Positions 7,757-17,969 are shown, counted from the stretch's first letter. The stretch: 64,000 nucleotides of DNA from Bacillota bacterium (GCA_012727425.1 JAAYHQ010000030.1:38639-102638), one strand, 5' to 3'. The notes: a model not told the origin generated them from the sequence alone. Numbers and translations are program-made.

Positions 7757-7787
7757 AACCGCCCGCTTGCACGGGCGGTTTTGTCTT
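7757..7787 (+). terminator. Intrinsic terminator after rpsT
   Basis: CCGCCCG/CGGGCGG stem with a 6-base loop followed by TTTTGTCTT, immediately after the rpsT stop. Confidence 0.85.
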
Positions 7788-7788
7788 G

Positions 7789-8808
7789 CTACGGTTCTGG
7801 CGCCGTCAAAAAGGAGCCCAGATCAAGCAGCACGGAATAGAGTTCCAACCCGGTGTCGCTTTGGCCGGTCTTTAAGCGGTAATCGGCGGTCAAGAGCCGC
7901 CGGTGCGCCCGGCGCAGTTGGGTAAAGGTCAAACGGGCAGCTCTGTTCCTTATTTTCTCTGCAACGTAGGGATGGCAGCCCAACTCCTTTTGGATCTCCT
8001 GCTCCCGTCCCGTCTGCAGCAAAAACCAGCCCAGAAACAGCCGGCGTACCTCATTCCCCAAAAGGGCCAGAATTTTCAGCTCCGGTTCGCCGGCGGCCAA
8101 TAACCGGTGGAGGAGGCTTAACGCCACTCCGGTCTTCCCTTCCAGCGCCCCGTCGATCATGGCGAAGATATTCGTCTCCACCGCTTCCCCCAGCAGCGTA
8201 CGCCATTCCTCCGCCGACGCCGGTTTCGCCCCATCGCCGCAGTAGGTTTTGATCTTGACCAATTCACTCTTTAAAGCCAACAACGAAGTGCCTTTGGCTT
8301 CCAGTAACAGATCGAGCTCCCGGGAAGAAAGCGCAAGGCCTAATGCTTTTGCTTCCTGGCGGAGCCAGTTTTTGGCCTCGTAGTTTTTTAAGGGTGGACA
8401 ATACACCACTTCCACCAGGTCCTTTAACTGTTTGACCCCTTTTTTGCGCTGGTCGAGGCGGCGGGCGGTTAAGACCAGATAAACTTCGGGCGGCAACTGG
8501 GGGAGCGCCGCCAGGAGGGTTTCTTCTTGGGCCGCTTTCATCTCTTCCAATCCTTTGAGGACCAAAAGACGCTTGGCACTAAAGAAGGGAGCGGTCGCCA
8601 GCTCCGTCGCGAGCAGTGGGGCTTCCACTTCTTTGAGCTCCATCACCACAACATTAAAATCCTCTTCCGCATTGGGAAAAAGCAACTGTTTGATCCGGTT
8701 AATTCCGGTGACGACCCAATATTCTTCTTCGCCCAGAAACAAAACAGGCCGGGTCAGACGGGCCCTCCCTTTTTGCTGTAGACTATAGAGAAAATCGACG
8801 GCTTTCAT
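7789..8808 (-). CDS. holA: DNA polymerase III subunit delta
   Basis: The 339-residue protein matches HolA, the clamp-loader subunit that opens the beta sliding clamp. Signatures are an N-terminal VLFLGEEEYW strand-loop, the central LLEAKGTSLLALKSELVKI helix pair, and the C-terminal AGEPELKILALLGNEVRRL and HPYVAEKIRNRA blocks. Its start overlaps the comEC stop by four bases, indicating co-transcription and coupled translation in a comEA-comEC-holA unit, an order known in Bacillota. Confidence 0.93.
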   Translation of the reverse strand: MKAVDFLYSLQQKGRARLTRPVLFLGEEEYWVVTGINRIKQLLFPNAEEDFNVVVMELKEVEAPLLATELATAPFFSAKRLLVLKGLEEMKAAQEETLLAALPQLPPEVYLVLTARRLDQRKKGVKQLKDLVEVVYCPPLKNYEAKNWLRQEAKALGLALSSRELDLLLEAKGTSLLALKSELVKIKTYCGDGAKPASAEEWRTLLGEAVETNIFAMIDGALEGKTGVALSLLHRLLAAGEPELKILALLGNEVRRLFLGWFLLQTGREQEIQKELGCHPYVAEKIRNRAARLTFTQLRRAHRRLLTADYRLKTGQSDTGLELYSVLLDLGSFLTAPEP

Positions 8809-11141
8809 CTTCCAACCTCACTTTGCACCTGAATCTTTGCCGGACCGCCCCGGCGTCCCGGACGGATCCGGAAGGTTAAGCGCCCCCTCTGGTCGGTCCG
8901 GTAAACGGCGACCCCGGTATCCGCCAACCGGGAGAGAACACCCGTCCCCGGGTGGCCAAAGGGGTTATCCGCACCGACACTGATCACGGCCAGCTCCGGC
9001 CGGACCTTTTCCAGCCACGCCCGGCTGGTCCCGGTCTCGCTACCGTGGTGGCCCACCTTCAACAGATTGGCCCGCAGGCCGTCCCCATATACCGCCACCA
9101 GCCGCCCTTCGCCCAGGGCTTCCACATCTCCCGTCAGGAGAACCCGGACCCCATGCCAGTCCAACAGCAAAACCAGGGAATTGTTGTTCAGATCGGTTCC
9201 CGGCCAAGGGGTGGCCGGGGGGTGGAGGACCAACCCTTTCAGCTCCCCCACTTGCCACATCGTCCCTTCCACGCCTTGCCGCAGCGGGATTCCCCGTTCC
9301 AACACAAGGGTGAGAAACCTTTCGTAGAGCCGGGTCGTATGGGCGTAACCGCTCTCCAGGATCTGACCCACTTCGATCCGCCCGTCTTCCAAGAGGCGCA
9401 CCACCCCGCCTAAATGGTCTTCATGGGCGTGAGTCACCATGATCATATCGAGGGTCCGGATCCCCCGGGCTTGCAGGTAGGGCCGGATCGCCCTTGTATA
9501 AGCAGCCGGTTCGCCGCCATCCACCAAAAGATGATGGTCCCCCGGGACGGAGATTAAAAGCGCATCCCCCTGCCCGACATCGAAGAAGACCAGTTCGAGA
9601 CAGGGCGCCAGCTCCTGGACCAAATAATAGCCGGTCGCCGCCAAGGCCAACAAGACCAGAGTCAACAGGAGGTAGAATAGAGGCAGCCTTCTTTTTTTGG
9701 TCACCGGGTTAACCGTCAAACCCCATGTCAGCAAAAAAATCACCCCATAACAAGCCGCCACTGTTAACCAAGGCCAAGGGGGAAAACGAAGATACCCCGG
9801 CCATGACGCCAGCCAAACCGCAAGCCGCCAAAAACCTTCGATCAGGACCGCATTGCCGGCGTTTAAAAGGCGGGCCAACGGTAAACAAACCACGCCGCTT
9901 AGCGCCGCCACCAAACCCAATTGCACCACCAAGCCGGCCAAAGGCACCAGAAGTAAATTAGCCAGCGGCGCCACCAGGGAAAAACCGCCGTAAACCTTAG
10001 CCACCAACGGCGCAACCATGATCTGGGCCGCCAAGGAAAGAAAAAAAGGGCGGCCTTTCGCCAACCTGGAATCAGCAGCCCACGACTGTTCCCACCGGGG
10101 GTAAACTACCAACAAGCCAACACAAGCCGCAAACGAAAACCAAAACCCAAAGGCAAAAACCTCCAGGGGGCGCAGGAGCAAGATGAGCACGGCCGCGACC
10201 GCAAGGTGCAGCGGCCGGTACGTGCGCCGTCGCGATAGATCACCGTATAAAGCCAGCAGACCCATGATCCCCGCGCGTAAAGCCGGGGCCCCGCCCCCCG
10301 CCATCAAGAGAAAAAGGGCTACGGCCGGTACCGCCAGGAGGCCCAGGACCCGGTCGGGCAGACGGAGAAGTTTGCCCAAGCCCCAAAACAAACCAAGCCA
10401 AAACGTAAGATGGAGCCCACTAACGGAAAGAAGGTGGGCAACACCGACCCGTTCAAAGGTCAGCGTCGACAATCCCGGTTCCCGCCGCCCCAGAAGCATC
10501 CCGTGGAGGATGGTCGCCGCCGGTGGTGGCAAGGTCGCCTCCCCGACCGCAATTAACCTGCGCTGTCCGGCGTTAACCCAGCGGCCCACCGCCGAAACCC
10601 GGCCGTGGCCGTACGCCACCGGCTGCCCTCGGACCAGCAAACCGCCGGCAATCCGCTCCCGGGCCCAAATGGACCCGGCACGCGGCTCATCCCCAAACAG
10701 TCGTCCCCGCAACAGTAAACGTTGCCCGTATTGGTAGGTCCCCGCGGCCGGCAGGAACACTTCTACTTTCGGCCGGACGGTTAAATCCACTCCCTGCAGG
10801 GTTTCAACACGAAAAACAAACCGCGCACCGTCCCGCCACGGGGCCGGGGTCTCAAGCACTGTCCCGGCCACTTCAACCAGCTGCCCTTGGTGGTCGCCAA
10901 ACACCGCCCGGTGGCGAAGGTGGAGCCGGGCTTCGGCCCCGCCCAAGACCACTCCAATCAGTAAACATAAGAGCAGTCCGCTCCCTTTCCGCCGCCCCAG
11001 TCGGCACCCGGCCAGGAACAGAACCAGACCGAAAAGAAAGAGGAAAAGGACGGCCGTCCGCCCCTGCCCGCCGTACCACCCGGCAATGATCCCGCCCCCC
11101 AGAAAAAAGGGGGCCCAGAGGAGAAGGGGACGGGCCGTCAT
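8805..11141 (-). CDS. comEC: ComEC/Rec2-type DNA internalization channel
   Basis: At 778 residues it has the full ComEC layout. An N-terminal membrane and OB-like region comes first, then a central competence domain with many helices (including AHLLSVSGLHLTFWLG). A C-terminal metallo-beta-lactamase-like domain starts near residue 510 (DVGQGDALLI, VTHAHEDHLGG, KVGHHGSETGTS). ComEC carries single-stranded DNA across the cytoplasmic membrane in natural transformation; the hydrolase domain probably degrades the other strand. The metal-binding histidines and aspartate are intact. Overlaps of four bases on both sides place it in the comEA-comEC-holA operon. Confidence 0.95.
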   Translation of the reverse strand: MTARPLLLWAPFFLGGGIIAGWYGGQGRTAVLFLFLFGLVLFLAGCRLGRRKGSGLLLCLLIGVVLGGAEARLHLRHRAVFGDHQGQLVEVAGTVLETPAPWRDGARFVFRVETLQGVDLTVRPKVEVFLPAAGTYQYGQRLLLRGRLFGDEPRAGSIWARERIAGGLLVRGQPVAYGHGRVSAVGRWVNAGQRRLIAVGEATLPPPAATILHGMLLGRREPGLSTLTFERVGVAHLLSVSGLHLTFWLGLFWGLGKLLRLPDRVLGLLAVPAVALFLLMAGGGAPALRAGIMGLLALYGDLSRRRTYRPLHLAVAAVLILLLRPLEVFAFGFWFSFAACVGLLVVYPRWEQSWAADSRLAKGRPFFLSLAAQIMVAPLVAKVYGGFSLVAPLANLLLVPLAGLVVQLGLVAALSGVVCLPLARLLNAGNAVLIEGFWRLAVWLASWPGYLRFPPWPWLTVAACYGVIFLLTWGLTVNPVTKKRRLPLFYLLLTLVLLALAATGYYLVQELAPCLELVFFDVGQGDALLISVPGDHHLLVDGGEPAAYTRAIRPYLQARGIRTLDMIMVTHAHEDHLGGVVRLLEDGRIEVGQILESGYAHTTRLYERFLTLVLERGIPLRQGVEGTMWQVGELKGLVLHPPATPWPGTDLNNNSLVLLLDWHGVRVLLTGDVEALGEGRLVAVYGDGLRANLLKVGHHGSETGTSRAWLEKVRPELAVISVGADNPFGHPGTGVLSRLADTGVAVYRTDQRGRLTFRIRPGRRGGPAKIQVQSEVGR

Positions 11142-11644
11142 TCTTTAATCTCGAGGTAAGGCCGGATTTTGGCCAGCGTTTTTTCGCCGATTCCCTTCAC
11201 GGCCAGCAGGTCATCGACGATCCGAAACTTGCCCACCGTCTCCCGGTATTCAATGATCCGGGCGGCCAGCACCGGCCCGATCCCCGGTAAAGCCTGCAGT
11301 TCTTCACTGCTTGCCGTATTTGGGTCAAGCGGGAAGATAACTTTTTCGCCAGCGGCCGTCCCGCCCCCGGGGGCCGACGGTGCCTTTTCGGCAGCCGGTT
11401 CCTCCGCCGTCCCTGCCTCCGGTCCGGTCTCCTCCGGCGGTAACATGGCCACGGCCCGCCGGGGCTCCTGTCCAGACCACTCCCCGGACGCGGCGGGCCA
11501 GGCGACGTCCACCGGCGCCACCAAATGCACCTCCAGATCCCCGCGGTTAAGCGCCTGGAAGCCCAAGCGGCCCGCACCAAGGAAAACCGCGGCCACCAGC
11601 AGGAGAAGAACTTTCCTTTGTTGTTTTGAAAGTTCGTTCCGCAT
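11138..11644 (-). CDS. comEA: ComEA-like DNA-binding competence protein
   Basis: The 168-residue protein has an N-terminal membrane anchor (about residues 9-27), a long Pro/Ala/Glu-rich linker, and a C-terminal tandem helix-hairpin-helix domain (NTASSEELQALPGIGP, then LLAVKGIGEKTL). ComEA binds incoming double-stranded DNA at the outer face of the membrane. The SLBB-type domain present in some longer homologs is not evident. ATG 11642-11644 is preferred because GAGGTG sits six bases upstream; a GTG three codons earlier is possible. Confidence 0.9.
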   Translation of the reverse strand: MRNELSKQQRKVLLLLVAAVFLGAGRLGFQALNRGDLEVHLVAPVDVAWPAASGEWSGQEPRRAVAMLPPEETGPEAGTAEEPAAEKAPSAPGGGTAAGEKVIFPLDPNTASSEELQALPGIGPVLAARIIEYRETVGKFRIVDDLLAVKGIGEKTLAKIRPYLEIKE

Positions 11645-11706
11645 CCTTTTCACCTCGCGTCACCCATTGGTCCTGAGCGTCGTCAAGGTTACGGGATCGG
11701 CCACTA

Positions 11707-13452
11707 TTATGTCCTGCTTTTTTCCGAACGAAGGGTCGCCGCCAACTGTAACATCTCGCGGGCATGCTCACGGGTGGTTGCGGTGACCTCCGCTCCCCCA
11801 AGCATCCGGGCAAGTTCCTCCACCCGTTCCTCTTGATCTAAAGCTCGGACCTCTATTGTTGTCCGCCCCGCCTGCGTTTTTTTCTCAATGTAATAATGGT
11901 GATGGGCCAAACTGGCAATCTGGGGCAGATGTGTAACACAGATCACCTGGTGGGTACAGCCCAAAAGTAAAAGTTTCTCCGCCACCGCCTGCGCCGTCCG
12001 CCCACCGATCCCGGTGTCAATTTCGTCAAAAACCATCGCCGGAATCTGGTCGGCTTCAGCCAGGATCACCTTCAACACCAACATCAAACGGGAAAGCTCG
12101 CCGCCGGAAGCGATCTTCGCCAGCGGGCGCAGGCCTTCACCGGGGTTCGGCGCCACCATAAACTCCACCTGGTCAACCCCGTCTTTCCCCACCGCCACTT
12201 GCTCACCATCAAGTTTGAGCCCATTCCGGAGATCGGGCGTCCGGTTCAACGCCACCCGAAAGATGGTTTTCCCCATATTCACCTCATGCAACTGTTGCAT
12301 CACGGCCGTCTCCAAGCGGTCCGCCGTCTCCCGCCGTAAGGCCGAAAGGGTCTGTGCCGCCCGGCCCAATTCCGTTTCCACGGCCGCCAACTGCCGCGCC
12401 AGTTCCTGCTGGCGTTCCGTCCGGTCGCTGAGGGACGCCAGTTCCCGTCGTAACTTCGCCGCGTAATCCAGAATTGCCGGGATGCTTTGGCCGTACTTCC
12501 TTTTCAACTTGGCGATCTCATCCAGCCGTTCTTCCACTTGGTTCAGGCGTTCCGGGTCAAAAGTGATCTGGTCGCGATAAGCACGGATCTCCCGCGCCAC
12601 TTCCTCCACCTCGCAAGTAATCCGGGTGGTCGTTTCGACCCACGGTCTTAATTGGGGGTCGATCTCCGCTGCTTTGGTCAGAGCTTCAACCCCGGCGCCC
12701 AATTGGTCCAGAATGGCACCGCCGTCGTCCATCCCGTAAAACCGGTGATAAGCCTCGGAAACACAGGCATAAAGCCGTTCCGCACCGGCCAGGAGATCCC
12801 GTTCCCGGCTTAATTCTTCCTCTTCGTCCGGTTGTAACTGGGCGGCTTCGATCTCCTGCAGTTGAAAACTGAACAACTCCACCCGCCGCTTTTCTTCGGC
12901 TTCGTCCATCTCCAGACTGGCCAGCTCCTTCTTAATCTCTTGCCATCTGGAGTATAACTCCGCCACCCGCGCCGCTTCCTCCTTTAAACGCTCACCGCCG
13001 AAGCGGTCCAGGATCTCCCGCTGGGAGACGGCGGAGAAGAGGGACTGGTGTTCATGTTGACCATGGATATCCATAAGCAAACGACCGACCTCATTAAGGG
13101 TGAGGACGGTCACCGTCTGTCCATTCATCCGGCAACGGCTCCGGCCGGACTTTTTGATTTCCCGGCTGATCACCAAGAGACGGTCGTCACCCACCGGGAT
13201 TCCCCAGTCGGCAAGGAGGTGATCGAGCTCCGGACGCTCCGTCAGTTCAAAGACCCCTTCAATCCTGGCCGTTTCGGCGCCGGCCCGGATCTGTTCCCAA
13301 GAAGAACGTCCCCCCAAAAGCAAGCTGACCGTATCAATGATGATCGATTTTCCGGCGCCCGTTTCCCCGGTTAAAATATTAAACCCCGGTCCAAACTCTA
13401 AGTGCAACTGATCAATCAGGGCAAAGTTCTCGATCATCAGCTCGCGCAGCAT
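11707..13452 (-). CDS. recN: DNA repair protein RecN
   Basis: The 581-residue SMC-like ATPase has the Walker A GETGAGKS at residues 29-36. A long coiled-coil middle contains a QDEEELSRERDLL-like hinge region, and the C-terminal head has LSRLMLVLKVILAE (signature) and MVFDEIDTGIGG (Walker B). RecN acts early in double-strand break repair. The start follows GAGGAGGTAAGAGG and lies four bases after argR's stop, so it is probably in the nadK-argR-recN operon, a conserved Firmicute order. Confidence 0.96.
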   Translation of the reverse strand: MLRELMIENFALIDQLHLEFGPGFNILTGETGAGKSIIIDTVSLLLGGRSSWEQIRAGAETARIEGVFELTERPELDHLLADWGIPVGDDRLLVISREIKKSGRSRCRMNGQTVTVLTLNEVGRLLMDIHGQHEHQSLFSAVSQREILDRFGGERLKEEAARVAELYSRWQEIKKELASLEMDEAEEKRRVELFSFQLQEIEAAQLQPDEEEELSRERDLLAGAERLYACVSEAYHRFYGMDDGGAILDQLGAGVEALTKAAEIDPQLRPWVETTTRITCEVEEVAREIRAYRDQITFDPERLNQVEERLDEIAKLKRKYGQSIPAILDYAAKLRRELASLSDRTERQQELARQLAAVETELGRAAQTLSALRRETADRLETAVMQQLHEVNMGKTIFRVALNRTPDLRNGLKLDGEQVAVGKDGVDQVEFMVAPNPGEGLRPLAKIASGGELSRLMLVLKVILAEADQIPAMVFDEIDTGIGGRTAQAVAEKLLLLGCTHQVICVTHLPQIASLAHHHYYIEKKTQAGRTTIEVRALDQEERVEELARMLGGAEVTATTREHAREMLQLAATLRSEKSRT

Positions 13453-13456
13453 CCTC

Positions 13457-13909
13457 TTACCTCCTCAGCTTGTACAACCGCTCCAGCACCTGCTCAACTT
13501 GCTGTTTTCTCCGGACAATCACCAAGATGGAGTCGTCCCCGGCAATGGTGCCGACGATTTCTTTCCAATCCAAATCATCCAAGGCCGCCGCCACGCCATG
13601 GGCGGCCCCGCTGGTTGTTTTGATGATGATTAAGTTTTCGGTATGGTCAATACTGGTCACCGCACCTTCAAACATCCGTTCCGCGCGCTTTAAAAGATCG
13701 GGGAAGCTGCGGTCCAAAGGTAATGAATAACGATAACCACCACTGGGCGTTGGTACTTTGATGAGACCCAGTTCTTTAATGTCCCGCGACAGGGTGGCCT
13801 GGGTCACTTCGATCCCCTCCGCACGCAGTGCCGCCCCTAGCGCTTCCTGGGTTTCAATGGGTTTTTCTTTGATGATCGACAGGATTAAACTGTGGCGACG
13901 GGCTTTCAT
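13457..13909 (-). CDS. argR: Arginine repressor ArgR/AhrC
   Basis: The 150-residue protein has the winged-helix N-terminal domain (ETQEALGAALRAEGIEVTQATLSRDIKEL) and the C-terminal hexamerization/arginine-binding domain containing GAAHGVAAALDDLDW and GTIAGDDSILVIVR. The GTIAGDDT-like motif holds the arginine-binding aspartates. ATG 13907-13909 follows GGGAGGG; a longer frame to 13951 is unlikely. It represses arginine biosynthesis. The position between nadK and recN is the standard Firmicute context. Confidence 0.95.
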   Translation of the reverse strand: MKARRHSLILSIIKEKPIETQEALGAALRAEGIEVTQATLSRDIKELGLIKVPTPSGGYRYSLPLDRSFPDLLKRAERMFEGAVTSIDHTENLIIIKTTSGAAHGVAAALDDLDWKEIVGTIAGDDSILVIVRRKQQVEQVLERLYKLRR

Positions 13910-13957
13910 GATGCACCCTCCCTTTGCGGCTGTTTGCACTTCCCGGCGCAAAAGCCC

Positions 13958-14815
13958 TTACAATCTTCCTTCTTTGACCTTCTCGCGCAAAATATGATAA
14001 AAGCTTTTTTCCTTAAACCGGATAAACCTGGTCCGGTACGGTGCCGTGTAGATTTTAATCTCATCTTCGGCCGCTAAAGTCAGGCTCTCCTGACCATCGG
14101 CGGTCAACATCACTTCACGGGGGGGAACCGTAAATTTAACCTCAAGCACCGAATTACTCCCCACCACCAAAGGCCGGTTAAAGAGCGAGTGGGCGCAGAT
14201 TGGTGTCAACACCAGCGCCGATAATTGGGGTGAGACAATCGGTCCCCCCGCCGATAGAGAATAGGCCGTTGATCCGGTCGGCGTGGCAATGATTAACCCA
14301 TCCGCCGCCAACATGCCGGTAAAAAACCCATCTATGAACAGTTCGAGCCGGACCAACCGGGAAACGAGGCCTTTACTGATCACAATATCATTCAACCCCA
14401 CCAAGCAGGCACGCTGCCGGCCGCCACTGGTCACCTCGGCGTTGACCATAATCCGGTTTTCCAAGAAAAAGTCGCCGTTCTTCAGTTTTTCCACGGCACC
14501 GGCCACATCTTTATCTTCCACTTCGGTCAAAAACCCCAAATGACCCAGGTTAATGCCGAAGATCGGCACTTCCCAGGGGTAAAGGCGGCGGGCCACTGAC
14601 AAAAGCGCGCCATCTCCGCCCAGAACCACCCCATAGTCCAACTGGGCCGGCAAATCCTCTTTCCGGCAACCCAGCTCAGTTGCGTCAAGACGTGTGGCGC
14701 TTTCTTCCTCCATCACCACTTGAAAGCCGGCCGTTTTGAGGAGGCCGATTAGTTCACGGGCCACTCGCACCGCTTCCAGTTTTTCTAAAAGCGGGAATAC
14801 GCCGATTTTTTTCAT
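13958..14815 (-). CDS. nadK: NAD kinase
   Basis: The 285-residue enzyme phosphorylates NAD to NADP. The family motif GGDG is at residues 66-69 (VVLGGDGALLSVA). NDIVISKG and GLIIATPTGSTAYSLSAGGPIV follow, and these carry the NAD-binding and catalytic residues. ATG follows GAGGTG. It heads the nadK-argR-recN unit, transcribed away from the flippase gene at 14976. Confidence 0.95.
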   Translation of the reverse strand: MKKIGVFPLLEKLEAVRVARELIGLLKTAGFQVVMEEESATRLDATELGCRKEDLPAQLDYGVVLGGDGALLSVARRLYPWEVPIFGINLGHLGFLTEVEDKDVAGAVEKLKNGDFFLENRIMVNAEVTSGGRQRACLVGLNDIVISKGLVSRLVRLELFIDGFFTGMLAADGLIIATPTGSTAYSLSAGGPIVSPQLSALVLTPICAHSLFNRPLVVGSNSVLEVKFTVPPREVMLTADGQESLTLAAEDEIKIYTAPYRTRFIRFKEKSFYHILREKVKEGRL

Positions 14816-14975
14816 AATTACACCTCGTCCTCTCCAATCCCTTATATTTATTCATTAGATCTCAGGGAAATCCTGCATGAAGATGAGCAAAGGGTCATAG
14901 TTTTATAGCATTGGCCCTCCCATGGGCCGGCGCAGAAAAGCCCTCCAAACCGGCTTGTTAAAGGAAGGTCAGAAG

Positions 14976-16364
14976 ATGAAAGCGAAGCTCCAACCCTATT
15001 TCCGAAAATATGTAATCCTTACTTGCTCCAGTCTACTGCTGCGGGTCTACGGCGGCGTCTACCGCCTTTTTCTCCTCCGCCGTTTCGGTGCCGAACCCTT
15101 CGGTCTCCTGGGCATGATCTTCCCCTTCTACCGTCTGCTGAGCCTCTTGGCGACGCTGGGCTTACCCACCGCCTTTGCCCGTTTGGTCGCCATCGAAAAC
15201 GCAAAAAAAAACGCCGCTTGGATCGGGGAGGCCAAAAGTAAAGTCTTCACCCTTGTAGCCGCCACCGCCGTGATCGTCTCCGGCCTCCTTTTCCTCGGCG
15301 CCACGCCGCTGGGAACTTTCCTCTACCATGACCTCCGGACCGGTCCGCTCCTGAAGTATTATGCGTGCGCCCTCAACCTGCATTGTCTTTGCCTGGTGTA
15401 CCGGGGGTATTTTCACGGTCTCGACCACATTGCCCCCCTGACCTTTGCCGATCTCATCGAGACCCTTGGCGAAACCGTTTATATTCTCCTTTTTCTGTAC
15501 GATGGTGCCTGCCCGCCGGTAAACGGGGAAGTGGCCGGACGGGTCCTGGCCAAAGGATATCTGCTGGGGGAAGCAACCTGTCTCGGCGCCCTCTTTCTCT
15601 ATGACCGTTTTCGCGTCCGTCCCCAGTTGGCCGGTGCGGTAACCCGGCCCGCCTCCGGGCGGAAGCTCCTCCCTTTGCTCCTTTCTTCTTTCCCCTTAAT
15701 GGCGCAGCAGTTGGTTCTGTCCCTGGCGCGCATCGCCGACAGCATCCTCCTCCCCAGATTATTAGCGAAAGGCGGACTCTCTGCCAACCAAATTGCCCAT
15801 CTACTCGGCGTCTACTGGGAAATGGCCACCCCGCTCCTGTTTTTTCCGTTGATCCTATTTTCCCCGGTTTCCACTTTAATTCTTCCCGCCACCGCCCGCG
15901 CCGTCGCCCAAAATAAGCTTCCCGCCTATTTGCGGAAGCTCCGCTGGCTGCTCGGGGGCGCGTTCCTTTATGCCCTGGGCGTGTGTTTCCTCCTTCTCAA
16001 GTTCGGACCGCTGCTCGCCCGGTTACTCTATGGCACCACCGCCGCCACTCGTTATCTCCCGTTTCTCCTCCCCGCCCTGCCGTTTCTGCTCCTGAACAGT
16101 CTGTTGACCCCGGTGGCGGAAGGCCTTGGCAAGCAGCTTTTTTTACTCCGGGCCACCCTGGTCCTGCTCTGTGTAAAGACCGGCGTCACCGCCGCCTTTG
16201 TGCCGCTTCCCGCTTTCGGGCTGGCGGGCGCCGCCTGGGGGCTGACCACCAGCCAAGTGCTACTCTTTTGTTTGTTGTGGAAGGAAATCTTTTTAACTGT
16301 CATTCCCAACCCCAAGTGGTTCCTTTTATTCAAAACCTCCCTTTTTCACCTGCCCAAAACCTAA
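14976..16364 (+). CDS. SpoVB-like polysaccharide flippase (MOP superfamily)
   Basis: The 462-residue protein has about twelve to fourteen hydrophobic helices. A Wzx/SpoVB-type N-terminus (ILTCSSLLLRVYGGVYRLFLLRRFGAEPFG) continues with LATLGLPTAFARLVAIENAK. SpoVB-like proteins are lipid-linked sugar flippases needed for spore cortex in Bacillus, but the family includes other Wzx transporters. ATG 14976 follows AAGGAAGG. It stands alone opposite nadK. The assignment to the family is firm; a sporulation role is inferred. Confidence 0.8.
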   Translation: MKAKLQPYFRKYVILTCSSLLLRVYGGVYRLFLLRRFGAEPFGLLGMIFPFYRLLSLLATLGLPTAFARLVAIENAKKNAAWIGEAKSKVFTLVAATAVIVSGLLFLGATPLGTFLYHDLRTGPLLKYYACALNLHCLCLVYRGYFHGLDHIAPLTFADLIETLGETVYILLFLYDGACPPVNGEVAGRVLAKGYLLGEATCLGALFLYDRFRVRPQLAGAVTRPASGRKLLPLLLSSFPLMAQQLVLSLARIADSILLPRLLAKGGLSANQIAHLLGVYWEMATPLLFFPLILFSPVSTLILPATARAVAQNKLPAYLRKLRWLLGGAFLYALGVCFLLLKFGPLLARLLYGTTAATRYLPFLLPALPFLLLNSLLTPVAEGLGKQLFLLRATLVLLCVKTGVTAAFVPLPAFGLAGAAWGLTTSQVLLFCLLWKEIFLTVIPNPKWFLLFKTSLFHLPKT

Positions 16365-16365
16365 A

Positions 16366-16400
16366 AAAAAACCGCTGCGGGCAGCAACGGTCTTTTTACG
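16366..16400. terminator. Imperfect hairpin terminator between convergent genes
   Basis: A run of A's, an interrupted CCGCTGC/GCAGCAACGG stem and TCTTTTT follow the flippase gene; the symmetry could serve the convergent glnQ-type gene too. Confidence 0.4.
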
Positions 16401-16449
16401 CCACTACGCAACGGTACAGGGGCAACAGACGACAATTTCTTTCGATCCT

Positions 16450-17175
16450 TTAGAGGATCTTACTTAAAAAAAGTTTGGTCCGTTCATGTTGCGGGGAATT
16501 AAAGAGTTGATCCGGGGTGTTTTCTTCGATGATCAACCCCTCATCCATAAACAACACCCGGTCGGCAACCTCACGGGCAAAACCCATTTCATGGGTGACC
16601 ACGACCATAGTCAGCCCTTCCTTGGCCAACTCCTTCATCACATCCAGGACTTCCTTGATCATCTCCGGATCCAGGGCGGAAGTCGGTTCGTCAAAAAGCA
16701 TCACTTTTGGTTGCATCGCCAACGCCCGGGCGATCGCCACCCGCTGCTGTTGTCCACCGGAGAGGGTATCGGGATAAGCCAGTGCTTTCTCCTGCAAACC
16801 GACTTTCCGTAACAGATCGTAAGCCCTGGCTTCGGCTTCCTCCCGTGAACATTTTCGCACTTTAAGCGGGGCCAGGCAGATGTTTTCTACCACATTCATG
16901 TGGGGAAACAGGTTGAAGCGTTGAAAGACCATCCCCATTTCGGCGCGGATTTGGTTGATATCAACCTTCTTCAGATCCGTAATTTCGACCCCGTCAAAAT
17001 AGATCTGGCCCCCGTCGGGGATCTCCAACAGATTGAGGCAGCGCAAAAAGGTGCTTTTCCCCGAACCGCTCGGCCCAATCACACAGACGACCTCACCCTC
17101 CCGGACCTCGTTGGTAATGCCGTTTAAAACCCGTAGGGTGCCAAAGCGTTTTTGTAAGTCGACTACTTTAATCAT
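16450..17175 (-). CDS. Polar amino-acid ABC transporter ATP-binding protein (GlnQ type)
   Basis: The 241-residue ATPase has Walker [14 protein letters not shown], signature [15 protein letters not shown], Walker [15 protein letters not shown] and the switch [10 protein letters not shown]. The layout and length match GlnQ/HisP. It overlaps the permease gene by eight bases. With the binding protein at 18017 and the permease at 17168 it forms a three-part importer for a polar amino acid; the substrate (glutamine, arginine, cystine or other) cannot be told from sequence alone. Confidence 0.95.
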   Translation of the reverse strand: MIKVVDLQKRFGTLRVLNGITNEVREGEVVCVIGPSGSGKSTFLRCLNLLEIPDGGQIYFDGVEITDLKKVDINQIRAEMGMVFQRFNLFPHMNVVENICLAPLKVRKCSREEAEARAYDLLRKVGLQEKALAYPDTLSGGQQQRVAIARALAMQPKVMLFDEPTSALDPEMIKEVLDVMKELAKEGLTMVVVTHEMGFAREVADRVLFMDEGLIIEENTPDQLFNSPQHERTKLFLSKIL

Positions 17176-17830
17176 TTTGCTTGAGCCACCTCTCCGCGTA
17201 ATTAACCAGTTGGGTAATGGGAAGCGTCATGCATAAGAAGAGTAAGGCCACCGCAGTCCAGATTTCAAAAGCCCGGAAGGTTCGGCCCGCGATCATCGAG
17301 CCTTTCCGCACCAACTCCTCCAACGCAATCACGGAAACAATCGAGGAATCCTTGAGCAGGGCAATGAATTCGTTCCCCAACGGCGGAATGATCCGTTTAA
17401 AGGTCTGCGGGATCAGCACATACCGCATGGCTTGGGAGTAGGTCATCCCCAAGGAGCGGGCCGCTTCCAATTGCCCGCGGTCAATTGACTGGATCCCGGC
17501 CCGTACGATCTCGGCCACATATGCACCGCTGTTGACCGACAGGGTGATAATCGCCGCCATCCGCGGCGGGATCGTCCCAAAATAGGCGGGCAGCCCGAAA
17601 TAAACCAGATAGAGCTGGACCAGCATGGGCGTTCCCCGGATAAAGGTAACATAAATCGAGCTTAACGTATAAAGCAGTTTATTCTTGGAAACCCGGCCAA
17701 TTCCAACAAAGGTTCCGATCAGAATCCCCATCCCCACCGCAATACAGGTCAACTGAATGGTTAAAGCCGCCCCCTGCAGCAGAACGGGCAAGAAGCGGAC
17801 CACCACACTTAAGTCCCATTTATAACCCAT
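17168..17830 (-). CDS. Polar amino-acid ABC transporter permease (HisM/GlnP type)
   Basis: The 220-residue membrane protein has about five helices, the His/Glu/Gln/Arg permease start ([15 protein letters not shown]) and the EAA loop [21 protein letters not shown], which contacts the ATPase. ATG 17828-17830 follows GGAGAGGAAG; the upstream in-frame extension lacks a ribosome site. It is the second gene of the importer, downstream of a hairpin that probably lowers its expression relative to the binding protein. Confidence 0.95.
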   Translation of the reverse strand: MGYKWDLSVVVRFLPVLLQGAALTIQLTCIAVGMGILIGTFVGIGRVSKNKLLYTLSSIYVTFIRGTPMLVQLYLVYFGLPAYFGTIPPRMAAIITLSVNSGAYVAEIVRAGIQSIDRGQLEAARSLGMTYSQAMRYVLIPQTFKRIIPPLGNEFIALLKDSSIVSVIALEELVRKGSMIAGRTFRAFEIWTAVALLFLCMTLPITQLVNYAERWLKQND

Positions 17831-17969
17831 TACTTCCTCTCCTTCGTTTGCACTTTCCTCCACCTTTGCCCCCATAAAACCTTGCACGTTGGACAATCCA
17901 CAGGGCGCCTCTGATCCGACAAGCTCCTGGGAAATTTGTCAAAAATCCCCTTCATCCCCTCTGAGAAGC

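Noticed and set aside
14820..14975. Sigma-E or sigma-A promoter for the SpoVB-like flippase
   Set aside because: CATAGTTTTATAGCATT is suggestive, but neither the mother-cell nor the housekeeping consensus could be satisfied at both boxes with correct spacing.
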